Below, in pieces: positions 34,513 through 41,888 of a stretch of 64,000 bases of DNA. The translations under genes were made by a program, and so were the position numbers. The notes beneath the pieces were generated by a model. The model was not told the DNA's origin. It saw only the letters and a program-made list of their open reading frames with translations, and searched no databases. Each line of letters opens with the position of its first letter. Position 1 is the stretch's first letter. Source of the DNA: Bacillota bacterium (lineage in GTDB: Bacteria > Bacillota > Clostridia > Christensenellales > CAG-138); NCBI GenBank assembly GCA_023390655.1, contig JAEWCL010000019.1, positions 124,001-188,000 on the forward strand, in the 5' to 3' direction.

Positions 34513-34893
34513 ATGGGGAAGTTTGTGCTGCAAAAAGCGCCGTCCGGCTTTCGCTTTGTGTTAAAGGCGGGCAACGGGGAAATTATCGCCGTGAGCGAGC
34601 GTTACTCGACGGAGGCGGCCTGCAAAAACGGCATTGAAAGCGTCCGGAAGAACGCGTGCGCCGCGCGCGTGGAAGATCAGACGCTGCCGGGATACGAAAC
34701 GCATAAAAATCCCAAGTTTGAAGTGTATCTCGATAAGGCAGGGGAATACCGCTTCCGCCTGCTTGCAAAAAACGGGCAGAATATCGCCGCAAGCCAGCGC
34801 TACCGCGCTAAGGCGTCCTGCCTTGGCGGCATTGAAAGCGTGCGGAAAAACGCGCCCGAAGCGCCGGTGGTCGCTGCGGGGCAGGGGATGTAA
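34513..34893 (+). CDS. YegP-family (DUF1508) protein
   Basis: 126 residues made of two tandem DUF1508 repeats (FVLQKAPSGFRFVLKAGNGEIIAVSERY...GIESVRKNA and FEVYLDKAGEYRFRLLAKNGQNIAASQRY...GIESVRKNA). Each is a small alpha-beta unit. The function of the family is not established. GGGGGAG precedes the ATG; monocistronic with its own promoter and terminator. Confidence 0.92.
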   Translation: MGKFVLQKAPSGFRFVLKAGNGEIIAVSERYSTEAACKNGIESVRKNACAARVEDQTLPGYETHKNPKFEVYLDKAGEYRFRLLAKNGQNIAASQRYRAKASCLGGIESVRKNAPEAPVVAAGQGM

Positions 34894-34901
34894 GAGGCTA
34901 T

Positions 34902-34936
34902 CGCCGCAGGGGTGCATGCATCCCCTGCGGCGTTTT
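34902..34936 (+). terminator. YegP-like gene terminator
   Basis: Stem CGCCGCAGGGG / CCCCTGCGGCG followed by TTTTCC, 9 bases after the stop. Confidence 0.8.
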
Positions 34937-35023
34937 CCTGCGGGTCTTTTTGGCGTTTGCAAAAAGGGGCGCGGGGTATCATAAGCGTAGAATGCGCAAG
35001 CAAACAGAAAGAAGGGAACGTAT

Positions 35024-35995
35024 ATGGCTGAACTCTATCTTGCGGGAGGATGCTTCTGGGGTGCGGAAAAATTCCTGCGCGCCATCCACGGCGTAACCGG
35101 CACCCAGGTGGGATATGCAAACGGAAGGACGGCGAATCCCAGCTATGAGGACGTCTGCCGCCGCGATACCGGGCACGCGGAAGCCGTAAAGGTGGAATAC
35201 GATGCTTCCGTGCTGCCGTTGGGCTTTTTGCTGGAGCTCTATTATGAGGCGGTCGATCCGCTTTCCGTGAACCGGCAGGGCGGGGATGCGGGCACACAGT
35301 ACCGCACCGGCGTCTATTATACGGACGAAAGCGATCTTCCCGTGATCGAGCGCTCGCTTAACGGGCTTGAGGCGCGCCTTGGACAAAAGCCGGCTATTGA
35401 GGTCGCGCCTCTTGAGAATTATTATCCGGCGGAAGACTACCACCAACTGTATCTCGATAAAAATCCGGGCGGCTACTGCCACATCGGCATGGGCAAAATC
35501 CGGATGGCCGCAAAGGCCAGGATCAATCCGGCGGATTATCCGCCCATCCCGCAGGAGACGCTCAAAGAAACGCTCCCGCCCTTTGCCTATGAAGTGACGC
35601 AGCACGCCGCGACGGAGCCGCCGTTTGAAAACGCGCATTGGAATGATTTCCGCGAGGGCATCTATGTGGATATCACCTCCGGCGAGCCGCTGTTTTCCTC
35701 CACAGAGAAATTTGAAAGCGGCTGCGGCTGGCCGAGCTTTTCGAAGCCGATCGATCCCTTTGTGGTCCGGGAGCATGCGGACAATTCCTTTGGCATGCGC
35801 CGCACAGAGGTGAAAAGCCGGGCGGGCAATGCGCACCTTGGGCATGTATTCAACGACGGCCCGCGGGAGCTTGGCGGCATGCGCTATTGCATCAACAGCG
35901 CAGCGCTTCGGTTCATCCCAAAGGCGGAGATGGCGCAGGAAGGCTACGGCTACCTGCTGCCGCTGCTTGAAGGGCGTGAGGATGCGTCGAAATAA
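35024..35995 (+). CDS. msrAB: Fused methionine sulfoxide reductase A/B
   Basis: 323 residues repairing both S and R epimers of methionine sulfoxide. The MsrA domain comes first (catalytic Cys10 in AGGCFWGAEK; GHAEAVKVEYD). The MsrB domain (~175-315) has its catalytic Cys289 in GMRYCINSAALRF and the SGCGWPSF motif; the CxxC zinc pairs of some MsrB proteins are absent. Domain order is the common Firmicute A-B fusion. GGGAACG precedes the ATG. Single gene. Confidence 0.96.
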   Translation: MAELYLAGGCFWGAEKFLRAIHGVTGTQVGYANGRTANPSYEDVCRRDTGHAEAVKVEYDASVLPLGFLLELYYEAVDPLSVNRQGGDAGTQYRTGVYYTDESDLPVIERSLNGLEARLGQKPAIEVAPLENYYPAEDYHQLYLDKNPGGYCHIGMGKIRMAAKARINPADYPPIPQETLKETLPPFAYEVTQHAATEPPFENAHWNDFREGIYVDITSGEPLFSSTEKFESGCGWPSFSKPIDPFVVREHADNSFGMRRTEVKSRAGNAHLGHVFNDGPRELGGMRYCINSAALRFIPKAEMAQEGYGYLLPLLEGREDASK

Positions 35996-36032
35996 CCGGA
36001 AAGAAGCAACAAAAGAATTTTTTGAAAATAAT

Positions 36033-36061
36033 TTGACATCCATGCATGCGTATACTATACT
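36033..36061 (+). promoter_or_regulatory. Promoter of the riboswitch 1/TadG-like unit
   Basis: TTGACA, 17 bases, TATACT (a second TATACT at 36051 is too close). Transcription would start near 36068, right before a TTAATGGG/CCCATTAA hairpin and the aptamer. Confidence 0.8.
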
Positions 36062-36097
36062 ATGGGTACTTAATGGGTGAAATCCCATTAACCGTCT

Positions 36098-36184
36098 GTG
36101 ATAAAGGCAAAACCGGCGAAAGCCGGCGGCGCAAAGCTAAAGGGCCTACCGGTCTACTTTTGACCCATGGCAGCCAGTTGCCGC
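36098..36184 (+). ncRNA. c-di-GMP class I riboswitch 1 (GEMM)
   Basis: Contains the GEMM-I conserved elements in order: P1 strand AAAGGCAAAACC, GAAA tetraloop capping P2 (CCGGC-GAAA-GCCGG), the GGCGCAAAGC core, GGGCCUA of P3, then AUGGCAGCCAGUUGCCG closing P1. The 3' P1 strand CAGUUGCC (36175-36182) can instead pair with GGCAGCUG (36232-36239) of the following terminator. The interval 35996-36350 has no gene; this switch, its promoter and terminator explain it. Confidence 0.92.
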
Positions 36185-36231
36185 TTACGTCATGCAATAT
36201 GCCGTCTATTTCGGCTATGTATTGGATGTTT

Positions 36232-36270
36232 GGCAGCTGACCCTGCGGGTCGGCTGCCTTTATTTTGTTT
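36232..36270 (+). terminator. Riboswitch 1 expression-platform terminator
   Basis: Stem GGCAGCTGACCC / GGGTCGGCTGCC with a TTTATTTTGTTT tail. The 5' arm is the alternative partner of the aptamer's P1 strand, so ligand binding is expected to free it and stop transcription (an OFF switch). Confidence 0.88.
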
Positions 36271-36350
36271 CCGGGCATCGTGCCCGATAAGAACGTGACT
36301 GTTATATGCAGGCGGTGCCCGGCCGTGCTTGAGAAGGGGGCTGAACGTGA

Positions 36351-37754
36351 GTGCTGGTAATCGTGGCTGTCGCGCTGTCGGTCCTGATGGCGTTTGGCGC
36401 ATTGGCGATAGACGCAAGCGCGCTCTATCTGGAGAACGCACGGCTGCAGACCGCGCTTGATGCGGGCGTGCTTGCAGGCGCTTCCATGCTGCCGGATACG
36501 GAGGCCGCAAGGCGCGAGGCGGAATACTACATTGAGCAGAACGGCGTTTCCAAAGGGGACGTCAGCATCACGTTTGAAAACGGCAATATGGTGATTACGG
36601 CGACAGGCAGGGAGGAAATTCCCGCCGGATTTTCCGCCGTGATGGGCAAAGAGACAAATGGCGTTTCCGCCGGGGCAAGCGCGGAAAAATATTTTGCAAA
36701 CAATCTGTGGCCGTATGATTACCTGTTATTCAGCGGCGATCCCGACTATACGTTTACCATGGGCGGCAACTTTGACATCGGGGGCAGCATCCATTCCAAC
36801 GGCTCGCTCTACGCAAGCCCTGGCTGGGGAATGATCGCAGGCGCCGCCGAGGCTTGTAAAGACGTTTACATTAACAAATGGACGATGACCGCGGGCACAA
36901 CGGTGCCCGGCGCACCGTTTGTGGAAATGCCCGATTTTACGGGCGTGGAGGCAGCAACACGGCCCAGAAAGCCTTCGCTCCCCGCGCGGCCGGAAACCTA
37001 TAAAAATCTTGGTTCCGGCAATCTCCCATGGGATGCCAGCCAGACATTCCCAAACTATACCGTGATGGCAGGCAGCACCACCATCAACTGTTCGGAGGCC
37101 GCAATCAACAACACCATGCACTGCATGGGCAGCCTGAACATTACCGGCAAAGCCGTTTTGAACGGCGGAACCCTGTATGTGGACGGCAACCTTACGGTAG
37201 GCAACCGCGCCGCGTTCAACGGCAATGTCTATGTCAACGGCGATCTTGTCATCTCCGGCGGCGCGCCGGTATGTACCCTGAACGGAAACCTGTATGTCAT
37301 GGGGAACATCCGCTTTGGCGGGAGCTATGCGGGTACGGGCACGCTTTATTCCGGCAAGGATATTACGTTTAGCGGCGGGTCGGTCACGCATGATGGAACG
37401 GTGTTTGCCGAGGGAAAGCTTGATATGGGCAACAGCTTTACCGGCACCGGCAACGTGTTTGCCGGGGGCGACATCACATTTAACGGCGGCGGTATGCAGA
37501 TGCGCCAGACGGACAACGTCTGCGTATACTCTAAGAATGGCAATATCTATATGGTGACGGGGGATACAAGGGTATCCGGCGTGGTATACGCGCCCAAGGG
37601 AAGCGTGAAATTGAACGGGAACCATACCCAGTTTTTCGGCAGCATTATTGCATACCGGCTGACCGGAATTCCCGCAAACCTTGTGGCGCGTGCGCCGGAT
37701 GAGCCGCCTGAAATTTTCGGCCCGAACGAGCCGAAAATACGGCTGATCCGCTAA
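36351..37754 (+). CDS. TadG-like pilus-associated surface protein
   Basis: 467 residues. The N-terminal membrane segment (VLVIVAVALSVLMAFGALAID) and YLENARLQTALDAGVLAGASML match the Tad pseudopilin/TadG N terminus. The rest, secreted, is a long repetitive beta-solenoid (LNGGTLYVDGNLTVGN, FNGNVYVNGDLVISGG, GGNFDIGG). The only in-frame start is a GTG directly after an in-frame TGA; GGGGG lies 10 bases upstream. The usual basic leader and RG motif are missing; a GTG at 36347 in another frame reads SAGNRG, so an old frameshift is possible. Controlled by riboswitch 1, separately from the main pilus operon. Confidence 0.75.
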   Translation: MLVIVAVALSVLMAFGALAIDASALYLENARLQTALDAGVLAGASMLPDTEAARREAEYYIEQNGVSKGDVSITFENGNMVITATGREEIPAGFSAVMGKETNGVSAGASAEKYFANNLWPYDYLLFSGDPDYTFTMGGNFDIGGSIHSNGSLYASPGWGMIAGAAEACKDVYINKWTMTAGTTVPGAPFVEMPDFTGVEAATRPRKPSLPARPETYKNLGSGNLPWDASQTFPNYTVMAGSTTINCSEAAINNTMHCMGSLNITGKAVLNGGTLYVDGNLTVGNRAAFNGNVYVNGDLVISGGAPVCTLNGNLYVMGNIRFGGSYAGTGTLYSGKDITFSGGSVTHDGTVFAEGKLDMGNSFTGTGNVFAGGDITFNGGGMQMRQTDNVCVYSKNGNIYMVTGDTRVSGVVYAPKGSVKLNGNHTQFFGSIIAYRLTGIPANLVARAPDEPPEIFGPNEPKIRLIR

Positions 37755-37779
37755 AGTGCCCGGCAAATATGACGATACA
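37753..37779 (+). promoter_or_regulatory. Sigma-28-like promoter of the Tad pilus operon
   Basis: TAAA, 15 bases, GACGATAC, preceded by AATAT exactly as in the two chemoreceptor promoters. The TAAA overlaps the stop codon of the TadG-like gene. It would produce the leader carrying riboswitches 2 and 3. Confidence 0.7.
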
Positions 37780-37837
37780 GAGAGCAGAAGGAGAGCTTCC
37801 CCCGCAGAAGCGGGTTTACATGTAAAAGTTACAACCA

Positions 37838-37928
37838 AAAGTGATAAGTTTTAGCAAACCTGCCGAAAGGCAGCGACGCAAAGCTACAGGGCCTAAGGGC
37901 GTTACGCCTAGGGCAGCCAGTTGCCGCT
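37838..37928 (+). ncRNA. c-di-GMP class I riboswitch 2 (GEMM)
   Basis: GEMM-I elements in order: AGCAAACC, CTGCC-GAAA-GGCAG (P2 with GAAA loop), GCGACGCAAAGC core, GGGCCUAAGGGCG (P3), GGGCAGCCAGUUGCCG. The 3' P1 strand CAGUUGCCG (37918-37926) is an exact complement of CGGCAACTG (37981-37989), the 5' arm of the next terminator. Confidence 0.93.
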
Positions 37929-37980
37929 TTTTGCATACTGTTGCGTGGCAGAATTCTGCCCGGAGCATATGGAATTATTT

Positions 37981-38015
37981 CGGCAACTGCGAATACGCGG
38001 TTGCCGTTTTTGTTT
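37981..38015 (+). terminator. Riboswitch 2 expression-platform terminator
   Basis: Stem CGGCAAC / GTTGCCG with TTTTTGTTT. Mutually exclusive with a nine-base-pair antiterminator formed with the aptamer's 3' strand. Confidence 0.85.
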
Positions 38016-38340
38016 CCTTGTTTCCCATGGAAAGCGCCGTAAAGGCGGCGCAGGTTCTTTTCAGCATATGATGTTCAATGACTTTAGGAAAGGAGGTGGT
38101 TTGGGAACGCAGGCGGCGTATCCAAAAAAATGGGCTCCCGCGGGCGCGTCATCCGTTCTCCCACACGGGCGGCGTTCAGAAAACTAGCAAGCCCGCACTG
38201 TTGCAAGGCGCAGGCGTTTACAGCTTCGCGCCGGGTGGAAACCGGGCTTTACGTACACAGTTTAGCCTGCCGTCATATCGGCGGCAAAGGTGAATCCCGG
38301 AATGGTTCCGGATGACACAAGAAGAGTACTGCAAAAGTCA
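38016..38340 (+). other. Unassigned leader segment between riboswitches 2 and 3
   Basis: About 325 bases with no recognised gene. A strong AGGAGGTGG at 38092 is followed by a TTG at 38101 that would give only a 28-residue peptide (in-frame from ATG 38068: 39 residues). Inverted repeats include CCGGAA/TTCCGG (38298-38312) and GCCG-N6-CGGC (38272-38285), and there is a GGGTGGAAACCGGG stem-like run near 38229. It could be a structured RNA domain; I match it to no family. Confidence 0.4.
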
Positions 38341-38343
38341 TCT

Positions 38344-38432
38344 TCCCGACAAGGGCAAGACAGTCGAAAGGCTGTTACGCAAAGCTACAGGGTCTAAAGG
38401 CGAAACAACCGCCCATGACAGCCAGCTGCCGA
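38344..38432 (+). ncRNA. c-di-GMP class I riboswitch 3 (GEMM)
   Basis: GEMM-I elements in order: AAGGGCAAGAC, CAGUC-GAAA-GGCUG, UUACGCAAAGC, GGGUCUAAAGGCG, AUGACAGCCAGCUGCCG. It is the closest of the three to the pilus genes. No terminator like those of switches 1 and 2 follows; a long-range TTGTCCG (38446 region) / CGGACAA (38513) pairing is the only candidate platform. Confidence 0.88.
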
Positions 38433-38551
38433 ATGAAGCCGCTTTTGTCCGCGTTTTTGCCATCCTTCTCTAAAACGGATGCAACACGAAAACGTACAAG
38501 GCCGCTCATGTTCGGACAAGTTTCTCAGTCAACCAACAAAGGAGGTCCAAC

Positions 38552-39196
38552 ATGACGATACCCGTCTTTGCGGTCATTGGCGCGCTTGTGGCGCTGCCTG
38601 CGCGGTCACTTTCCCAAAAGCTGATTCGCGACCGCCAAGGGGAACCCTGCGTGAGCCGCATGTTATGCGGAACACACTCCGCAGCGGGATGGGCCGTCAT
38701 CAGTATGTTGGGCTGGGCACTCATCGCCGCCGCCAACCGGGAGGCGGGGATGGTTCGGTTGATCCAATTCGTTTGTGTGTTTGAGCTGATGCTGTGTCTG
38801 AGCGCGGTGGATATCCTCATCCGCCGCATTCCCAACGAGCTCCTGCTTGCACTTCTTTCGGTGTTTGTCATCGGCGGAATTGCGGGCGGCACGCTGCAGT
38901 TCAAAAGCAATCTGTTGGGTGCGCTCATCGCGGCCGCTGCGTTCACGCTTCCGTCAAAAATGGGCGTGAACATCGGCTGGGGCGATGTCAAGTATGCAGC
39001 GGTTATCGGATTTGGCCTTGGACTCATCGGGTTTTTACAGGTAACGGTGGTGATGGCGATCACATTGGGTATCTACACCGTTTACCTGTACGTTACCCGG
39101 CGGGGCAGCATCAAATCCTTTGCCGCCATCGGCCCCTACCTCTCTTTGGGCGCCGTGAGCGCGTTGGTGTTTCCAGTGTTGCAAACCATTCTATGA
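38552..39196 (+). CDS. tadV: A24-family prepilin peptidase (TadV/CpaA-like)
   Basis: 214 residues with several membrane helices. The two catalytic aspartates are in SAVDILIRRIPNE and GWGDVKYAA (the G-x-G-D-type motif). It cleaves Flp prepilin leaders at the membrane. The N-terminal methylase domain of type IVa enzymes is absent, as usual for Tad systems. AAAGGAGG precedes the ATG. First protein gene of the riboswitch-controlled operon. Confidence 0.9.
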   Translation: MTIPVFAVIGALVALPARSLSQKLIRDRQGEPCVSRMLCGTHSAAGWAVISMLGWALIAAANREAGMVRLIQFVCVFELMLCLSAVDILIRRIPNELLLALLSVFVIGGIAGGTLQFKSNLLGALIAAAAFTLPSKMGVNIGWGDVKYAAVIGFGLGLIGFLQVTVVMAITLGIYTVYLYVTRRGSIKSFAAIGPYLSLGAVSALVFPVLQTIL

Positions 39197-39225
39197 CAAA
39201 ACTATTTTAGAGAAGGAGCAAAAAT

Positions 39226-39417
39226 ATGAAGAAGATCATGGAAATCCTCAGGGATGAAAATGGGCAGGGCATGGTAGAATACGGCCTGATCCTTGGGTTG
39301 ATCGCAATCGCGGCTATTACGGTTTTAATTGCACTCGGGCCGAAGGTGGAAGGTATCTTCAAGAGCGCTTCCAATGCAATTGACAAGGTCCCGGCGGTAA
39401 GCGCACCCGGCGCCTGA
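39226..39417 (+). CDS. flp: Flp-type IVb pilin
   Basis: 63 residues. A 13-residue basic leader ends in DENG; processing after that glycine would leave QGMVEYGLILGLIAIAA, with the conserved Glu at +5 and Tyr at +6 of the Flp family. It is the major pilus subunit. GAAGGAG upstream. A strong stem-loop follows, likely favouring high pilin mRNA levels. Confidence 0.95.
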   Translation: MKKIMEILRDENGQGMVEYGLILGLIAIAAITVLIALGPKVEGIFKSASNAIDKVPAVSAPGA

Positions 39418-39448
39418 GTAATTTACACAATTCCACACCACACACAGT

Positions 39449-39474
39449 CTGCCGCCCGCTTGCGCGGGCGGCAG
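39449..39474 (+). other. Stem-loop between flp and tadE
   Basis: Eleven-base-pair CTGCCGCCCGC / GCGGGCGGCAG with a four-base loop and no T tract. Suited to protecting the 3' end of pilin mRNA or partially terminating. Confidence 0.7.
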
Positions 39475-39505
39475 GTCTCCTAAAAGGGAAGGAACAGGGA
39501 GCGCC

Positions 39506-39898
39506 ATGTTTCGTAACAGTGACAAAACGGCATACCGGGAACGCGGCCAATCCCTGGTGGAAATGGCCATCACGCTTCCCCTGCTCTTGCTGCTGCTCAT
39601 GGGCATTATGGAAATGGGCTGGTATTTCTATAACCAGATGAGCGTAGAAAACGGCAGCCGGGAGGGCGCGCGCTACGCCATCGTCCACGCGGAAGCTACG
39701 TCGCTTACCGCAGACGTCACCTCTTTGGTAGAGGGCATGGTGTTTGGCCCCGGCACACTGAACGTTTCCCTTACAAAGACCGGCAATGATATTGCCGTTA
39801 CCGTTACAAAAGCGGTGCCCACGCTCACACCCATTGCGGGCCTCTTTACAGAGGAAGACGCATTCCTGCTTTCGGCCAAAACAACCATGAAAATTTAG
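39506..39898 (+). CDS. tadE: TadE-like minor pseudopilin
   Basis: 130 residues. ERGQSLVEMAITLPLLLLLLMGIMEMG is the TadE N terminus: a prepilin-peptidase site (RG/Q) before a membrane helix, then a small extracellular domain (EGARYAIVHAEA). GGGAAGGAACAGGGAG precedes the ATG. Its 3' end is partly duplicated just downstream. Confidence 0.9.
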   Translation: MFRNSDKTAYRERGQSLVEMAITLPLLLLLLMGIMEMGWYFYNQMSVENGSREGARYAIVHAEATSLTADVTSLVEGMVFGPGTLNVSLTKTGNDIAVTVTKAVPTLTPIAGLFTEEDAFLLSAKTTMKI

Positions 39899-39946
39899 AA
39901 GTTGGAAGACGCATTCCTGCCTTCGGCCAAAAATAAGATTTAGAAA
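39853..39946 (+). repeat. Tandem duplication of the tadE 3' end
   Basis: 39853-39881 recurs at 39904-39932 with one mismatch (28 of 29), and TTTAGAA follows both copies, including the stop codon. Unit length 51 bases. The second copy is non-coding. Confidence 0.9.
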
Positions 39947-40010
39947 TTATCGGGGGATACCCGTATCTCATAAACACGCAGACAAAGCGGCTTGCCGTTT
40001 GGGGGGACAC

Positions 40011-40757
40011 ATGAAGAAGATCTACATCATCGCCGTATTCATCGCGCTTTTGACGGGCGTCGCGGTGTATTTGTATGCTGCGCATCTTGAAGAAAAAGCG
40101 ACGGTTGTCGTCAACACGGGTACGGTCGTGGTGTCCACGGTGCCCATAGAGCAAAACGCCAGAATCACATCCGACATGGTCATATTGCGCACCACGGCGG
40201 TCGAGTGGATCGGTCCCGGGGCCGCCACAAGGCTTGAGGATGTAGTGGGCAAGATGAGTCTGTTTCGCATTCCCGCAGGCCAGCAGATCGAGTTTGGCAG
40301 CATTGCGGAAAACGACACCGCGGCCGACGGCGGCAAACTTTCCTATGTTGTGAAGGAAGGCATGCGCGCGATCACCTTCGCGAGTGATGAAATCTCCGGC
40401 GTGGGCTTTTTTATCAATAAAAATGATTATGTGGATATCATCGCCACCACCGTTGCCATAAAAGAAGATGAAGAAACGGGAGAGATTACGGAAATCCCGG
40501 CGGTGGAGATGCTGCTTGAAAACGTGCTGGTGCTGGAGGTCGCCTCCCGCCCGCAGAATGAAGCGCAGACCAAAGAAAATTACAATTACACCTACGCGTC
40601 CATTACTGTGGAGCTGACGCCAAAGGACGCCATGAAGCTGTATTTCGCCATGCAGAACCAGCAGATCGCGCTGCTGTTGCGCGGCGCGGAGGATCAGGGC
40701 AAGGCTTCCCCGCCGGTGTATGTGCACCCGGTGTATGAATACAAGGATGTCGCATAG
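40011..40757 (+). CDS. cpaB: CpaB/RcpC-like Flp pilus assembly protein
   Basis: 248 residues. An N-terminal membrane anchor (KKIYIIAVFIALLTGVAVYLYAA) is followed by an SAF domain (~50-115: VSTVPIEQNARITSDMV, FRIPAGQQIEFGSI) and a RcpC-type beta domain (VKEGMRAITFASDEISGVGFFINKNDYVDII). It links the pilus base to the cell envelope. GGGGGG lies 5 bases upstream of the ATG; a TTG four codons earlier is less likely. Confidence 0.9.
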   Translation: MKKIYIIAVFIALLTGVAVYLYAAHLEEKATVVVNTGTVVVSTVPIEQNARITSDMVILRTTAVEWIGPGAATRLEDVVGKMSLFRIPAGQQIEFGSIAENDTAADGGKLSYVVKEGMRAITFASDEISGVGFFINKNDYVDIIATTVAIKEDEETGEITEIPAVEMLLENVLVLEVASRPQNEAQTKENYNYTYASITVELTPKDAMKLYFAMQNQQIALLLRGAEDQGKASPPVYVHPVYEYKDVA

Positions 40758-40766
40758 GAGGGGCGC

Positions 40767-41888
40767 ATGGAGCAGCTACGGGTATTTGTCATCAGCAGCG
40801 ATAAGGATGCGCGTTACCGCGCCAAAGGCATCCTGAATACGGAGGATATCGCAATTGTCGGCTATGGGGAGCTTGCCCCGTCCTGCGTGCAGAAAGCGCA
40901 GGGCCTGCAGCCGGATGTTGCGGTGCTCCTCTATGAAAACGCCGTGGCGCTGGAGCTTGCGCAGCGCATCTACCAAAGCGTGCCGCGCTGTGCGCTGGTA
41001 TTGCTTACAGAGGAACTTTCCATCCCCTTGACGCGCGAGGCGCTCCAAAACGGCGTGCGTCTGGTGGTTTCCTATCAAGAGGGAACCGACGCCATTGTGG
41101 ACGCCGTGCGCCGCGCGGGCGCGCTCGAACAGGTGCGCGCGGGTCTAAACGGCGCAGCCCCCGTGCAAAAATCGCAGGTAATCAGTGTGTATTCCGGCAA
41201 GGGCGGTACGGGAAAAACCACACTTGCCGTCAACCTGGCCGCCGCGCTTGCAAAGGCGGGGCGAAAGACCGCCATCGTGGATCTATCTTTAGAATACGCA
41301 AATGTCGCGCTGTATCTTGATATGCAGCCCAAGGATACCATCGCGGAGATGGCGCAGGAGCGCGGCAATCTGACGATGGACGTGCTGCGCGCGTTCACCG
41401 TGCAGCATTACAGCGGGCTGAGCGTGCTGGCGGGGCCGAATACGCCCGAAAGCGGGGAGTATGTGGAAGCCCGCCATGTGGAAAGCGCGCTCTCCGTCAT
41501 GCGCCCGTTTTTTGACTGTATCTTGGTGGACCTGCCCTCCAACTTTTCGGATACCACCGTCGCCGCCATGGAAAATTCCAACAAGGTGCTTATGGTGATG
41601 CAGCCGGATATCGGCTCCGTCAAGGCGGCGCATACCGCGCAGAATGTACTTGCCTCCCTGCAGCTGCAGGAGAAGGTCCGCTATATTTACAACAAGGACG
41701 CAAAGGCGTTTCTCTCCATCAAGGATGTGCACAAGGTGCTTGGCGTCATGCCTGCCTACGTGCTCCCGCGGGATGATAAAACGGCTGACCGGTGCCAGTG
41801 CATCGGCAGGCCCATTGTGCTTGAGGAGCCGCGCACGTCGCTCGGCAGAAAGCTCATCCACCTTTCCGCGGAGGTGATGCGCGCATGA
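40767..41888 (+). CDS. tadZ: TadZ/CpaE-like localisation ATPase
   Basis: 373 residues. Residues 1-120 resemble a receiver domain without a clear phosphorylation site; residues ~135-373 are a ParA/MinD-type ATPase with Walker A GKGGTGKTT (144-152). In Tad systems it positions the secretion machinery at the pole. AGGAGGGG before the ATG, 9 bases after cpaB; overlaps tadA by four bases. Confidence 0.92.
   Translation: MEQLRVFVISSDKDARYRAKGILNTEDIAIVGYGELAPSCVQKAQGLQPDVAVLLYENAVALELAQRIYQSVPRCALVLLTEELSIPLTREALQNGVRLVVSYQEGTDAIVDAVRRAGALEQVRAGLNGAAPVQKSQVISVYSGKGGTGKTTLAVNLAAALAKAGRKTAIVDLSLEYANVALYLDMQPKDTIAEMAQERGNLTMDVLRAFTVQHYSGLSVLAGPNTPESGEYVEARHVESALSVMRPFFDCILVDLPSNFSDTTVAAMENSNKVLMVMQPDIGSVKAAHTAQNVLASLQLQEKVRYIYNKDAKAFLSIKDVHKVLGVMPAYVLPRDDKTADRCQCIGRPIVLEEPRTSLGRKLIHLSAEVMRA

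Noticed and set aside
38220..38250. GGGTGGAAACCGGG recalling a T-box antiterminator sequence
   Set aside because: Missing the other T-box elements (specifier loop, AG bulge, terminator) and the gene downstream is a prepilin peptidase, not an aminoacyl-tRNA gene.
38016..38340. Possible group I intron between riboswitches, as in the C. difficile allosteric ribozyme
   Set aside because: I could not find the conserved P3-P7 core sequences; kept only as an unassigned segment.
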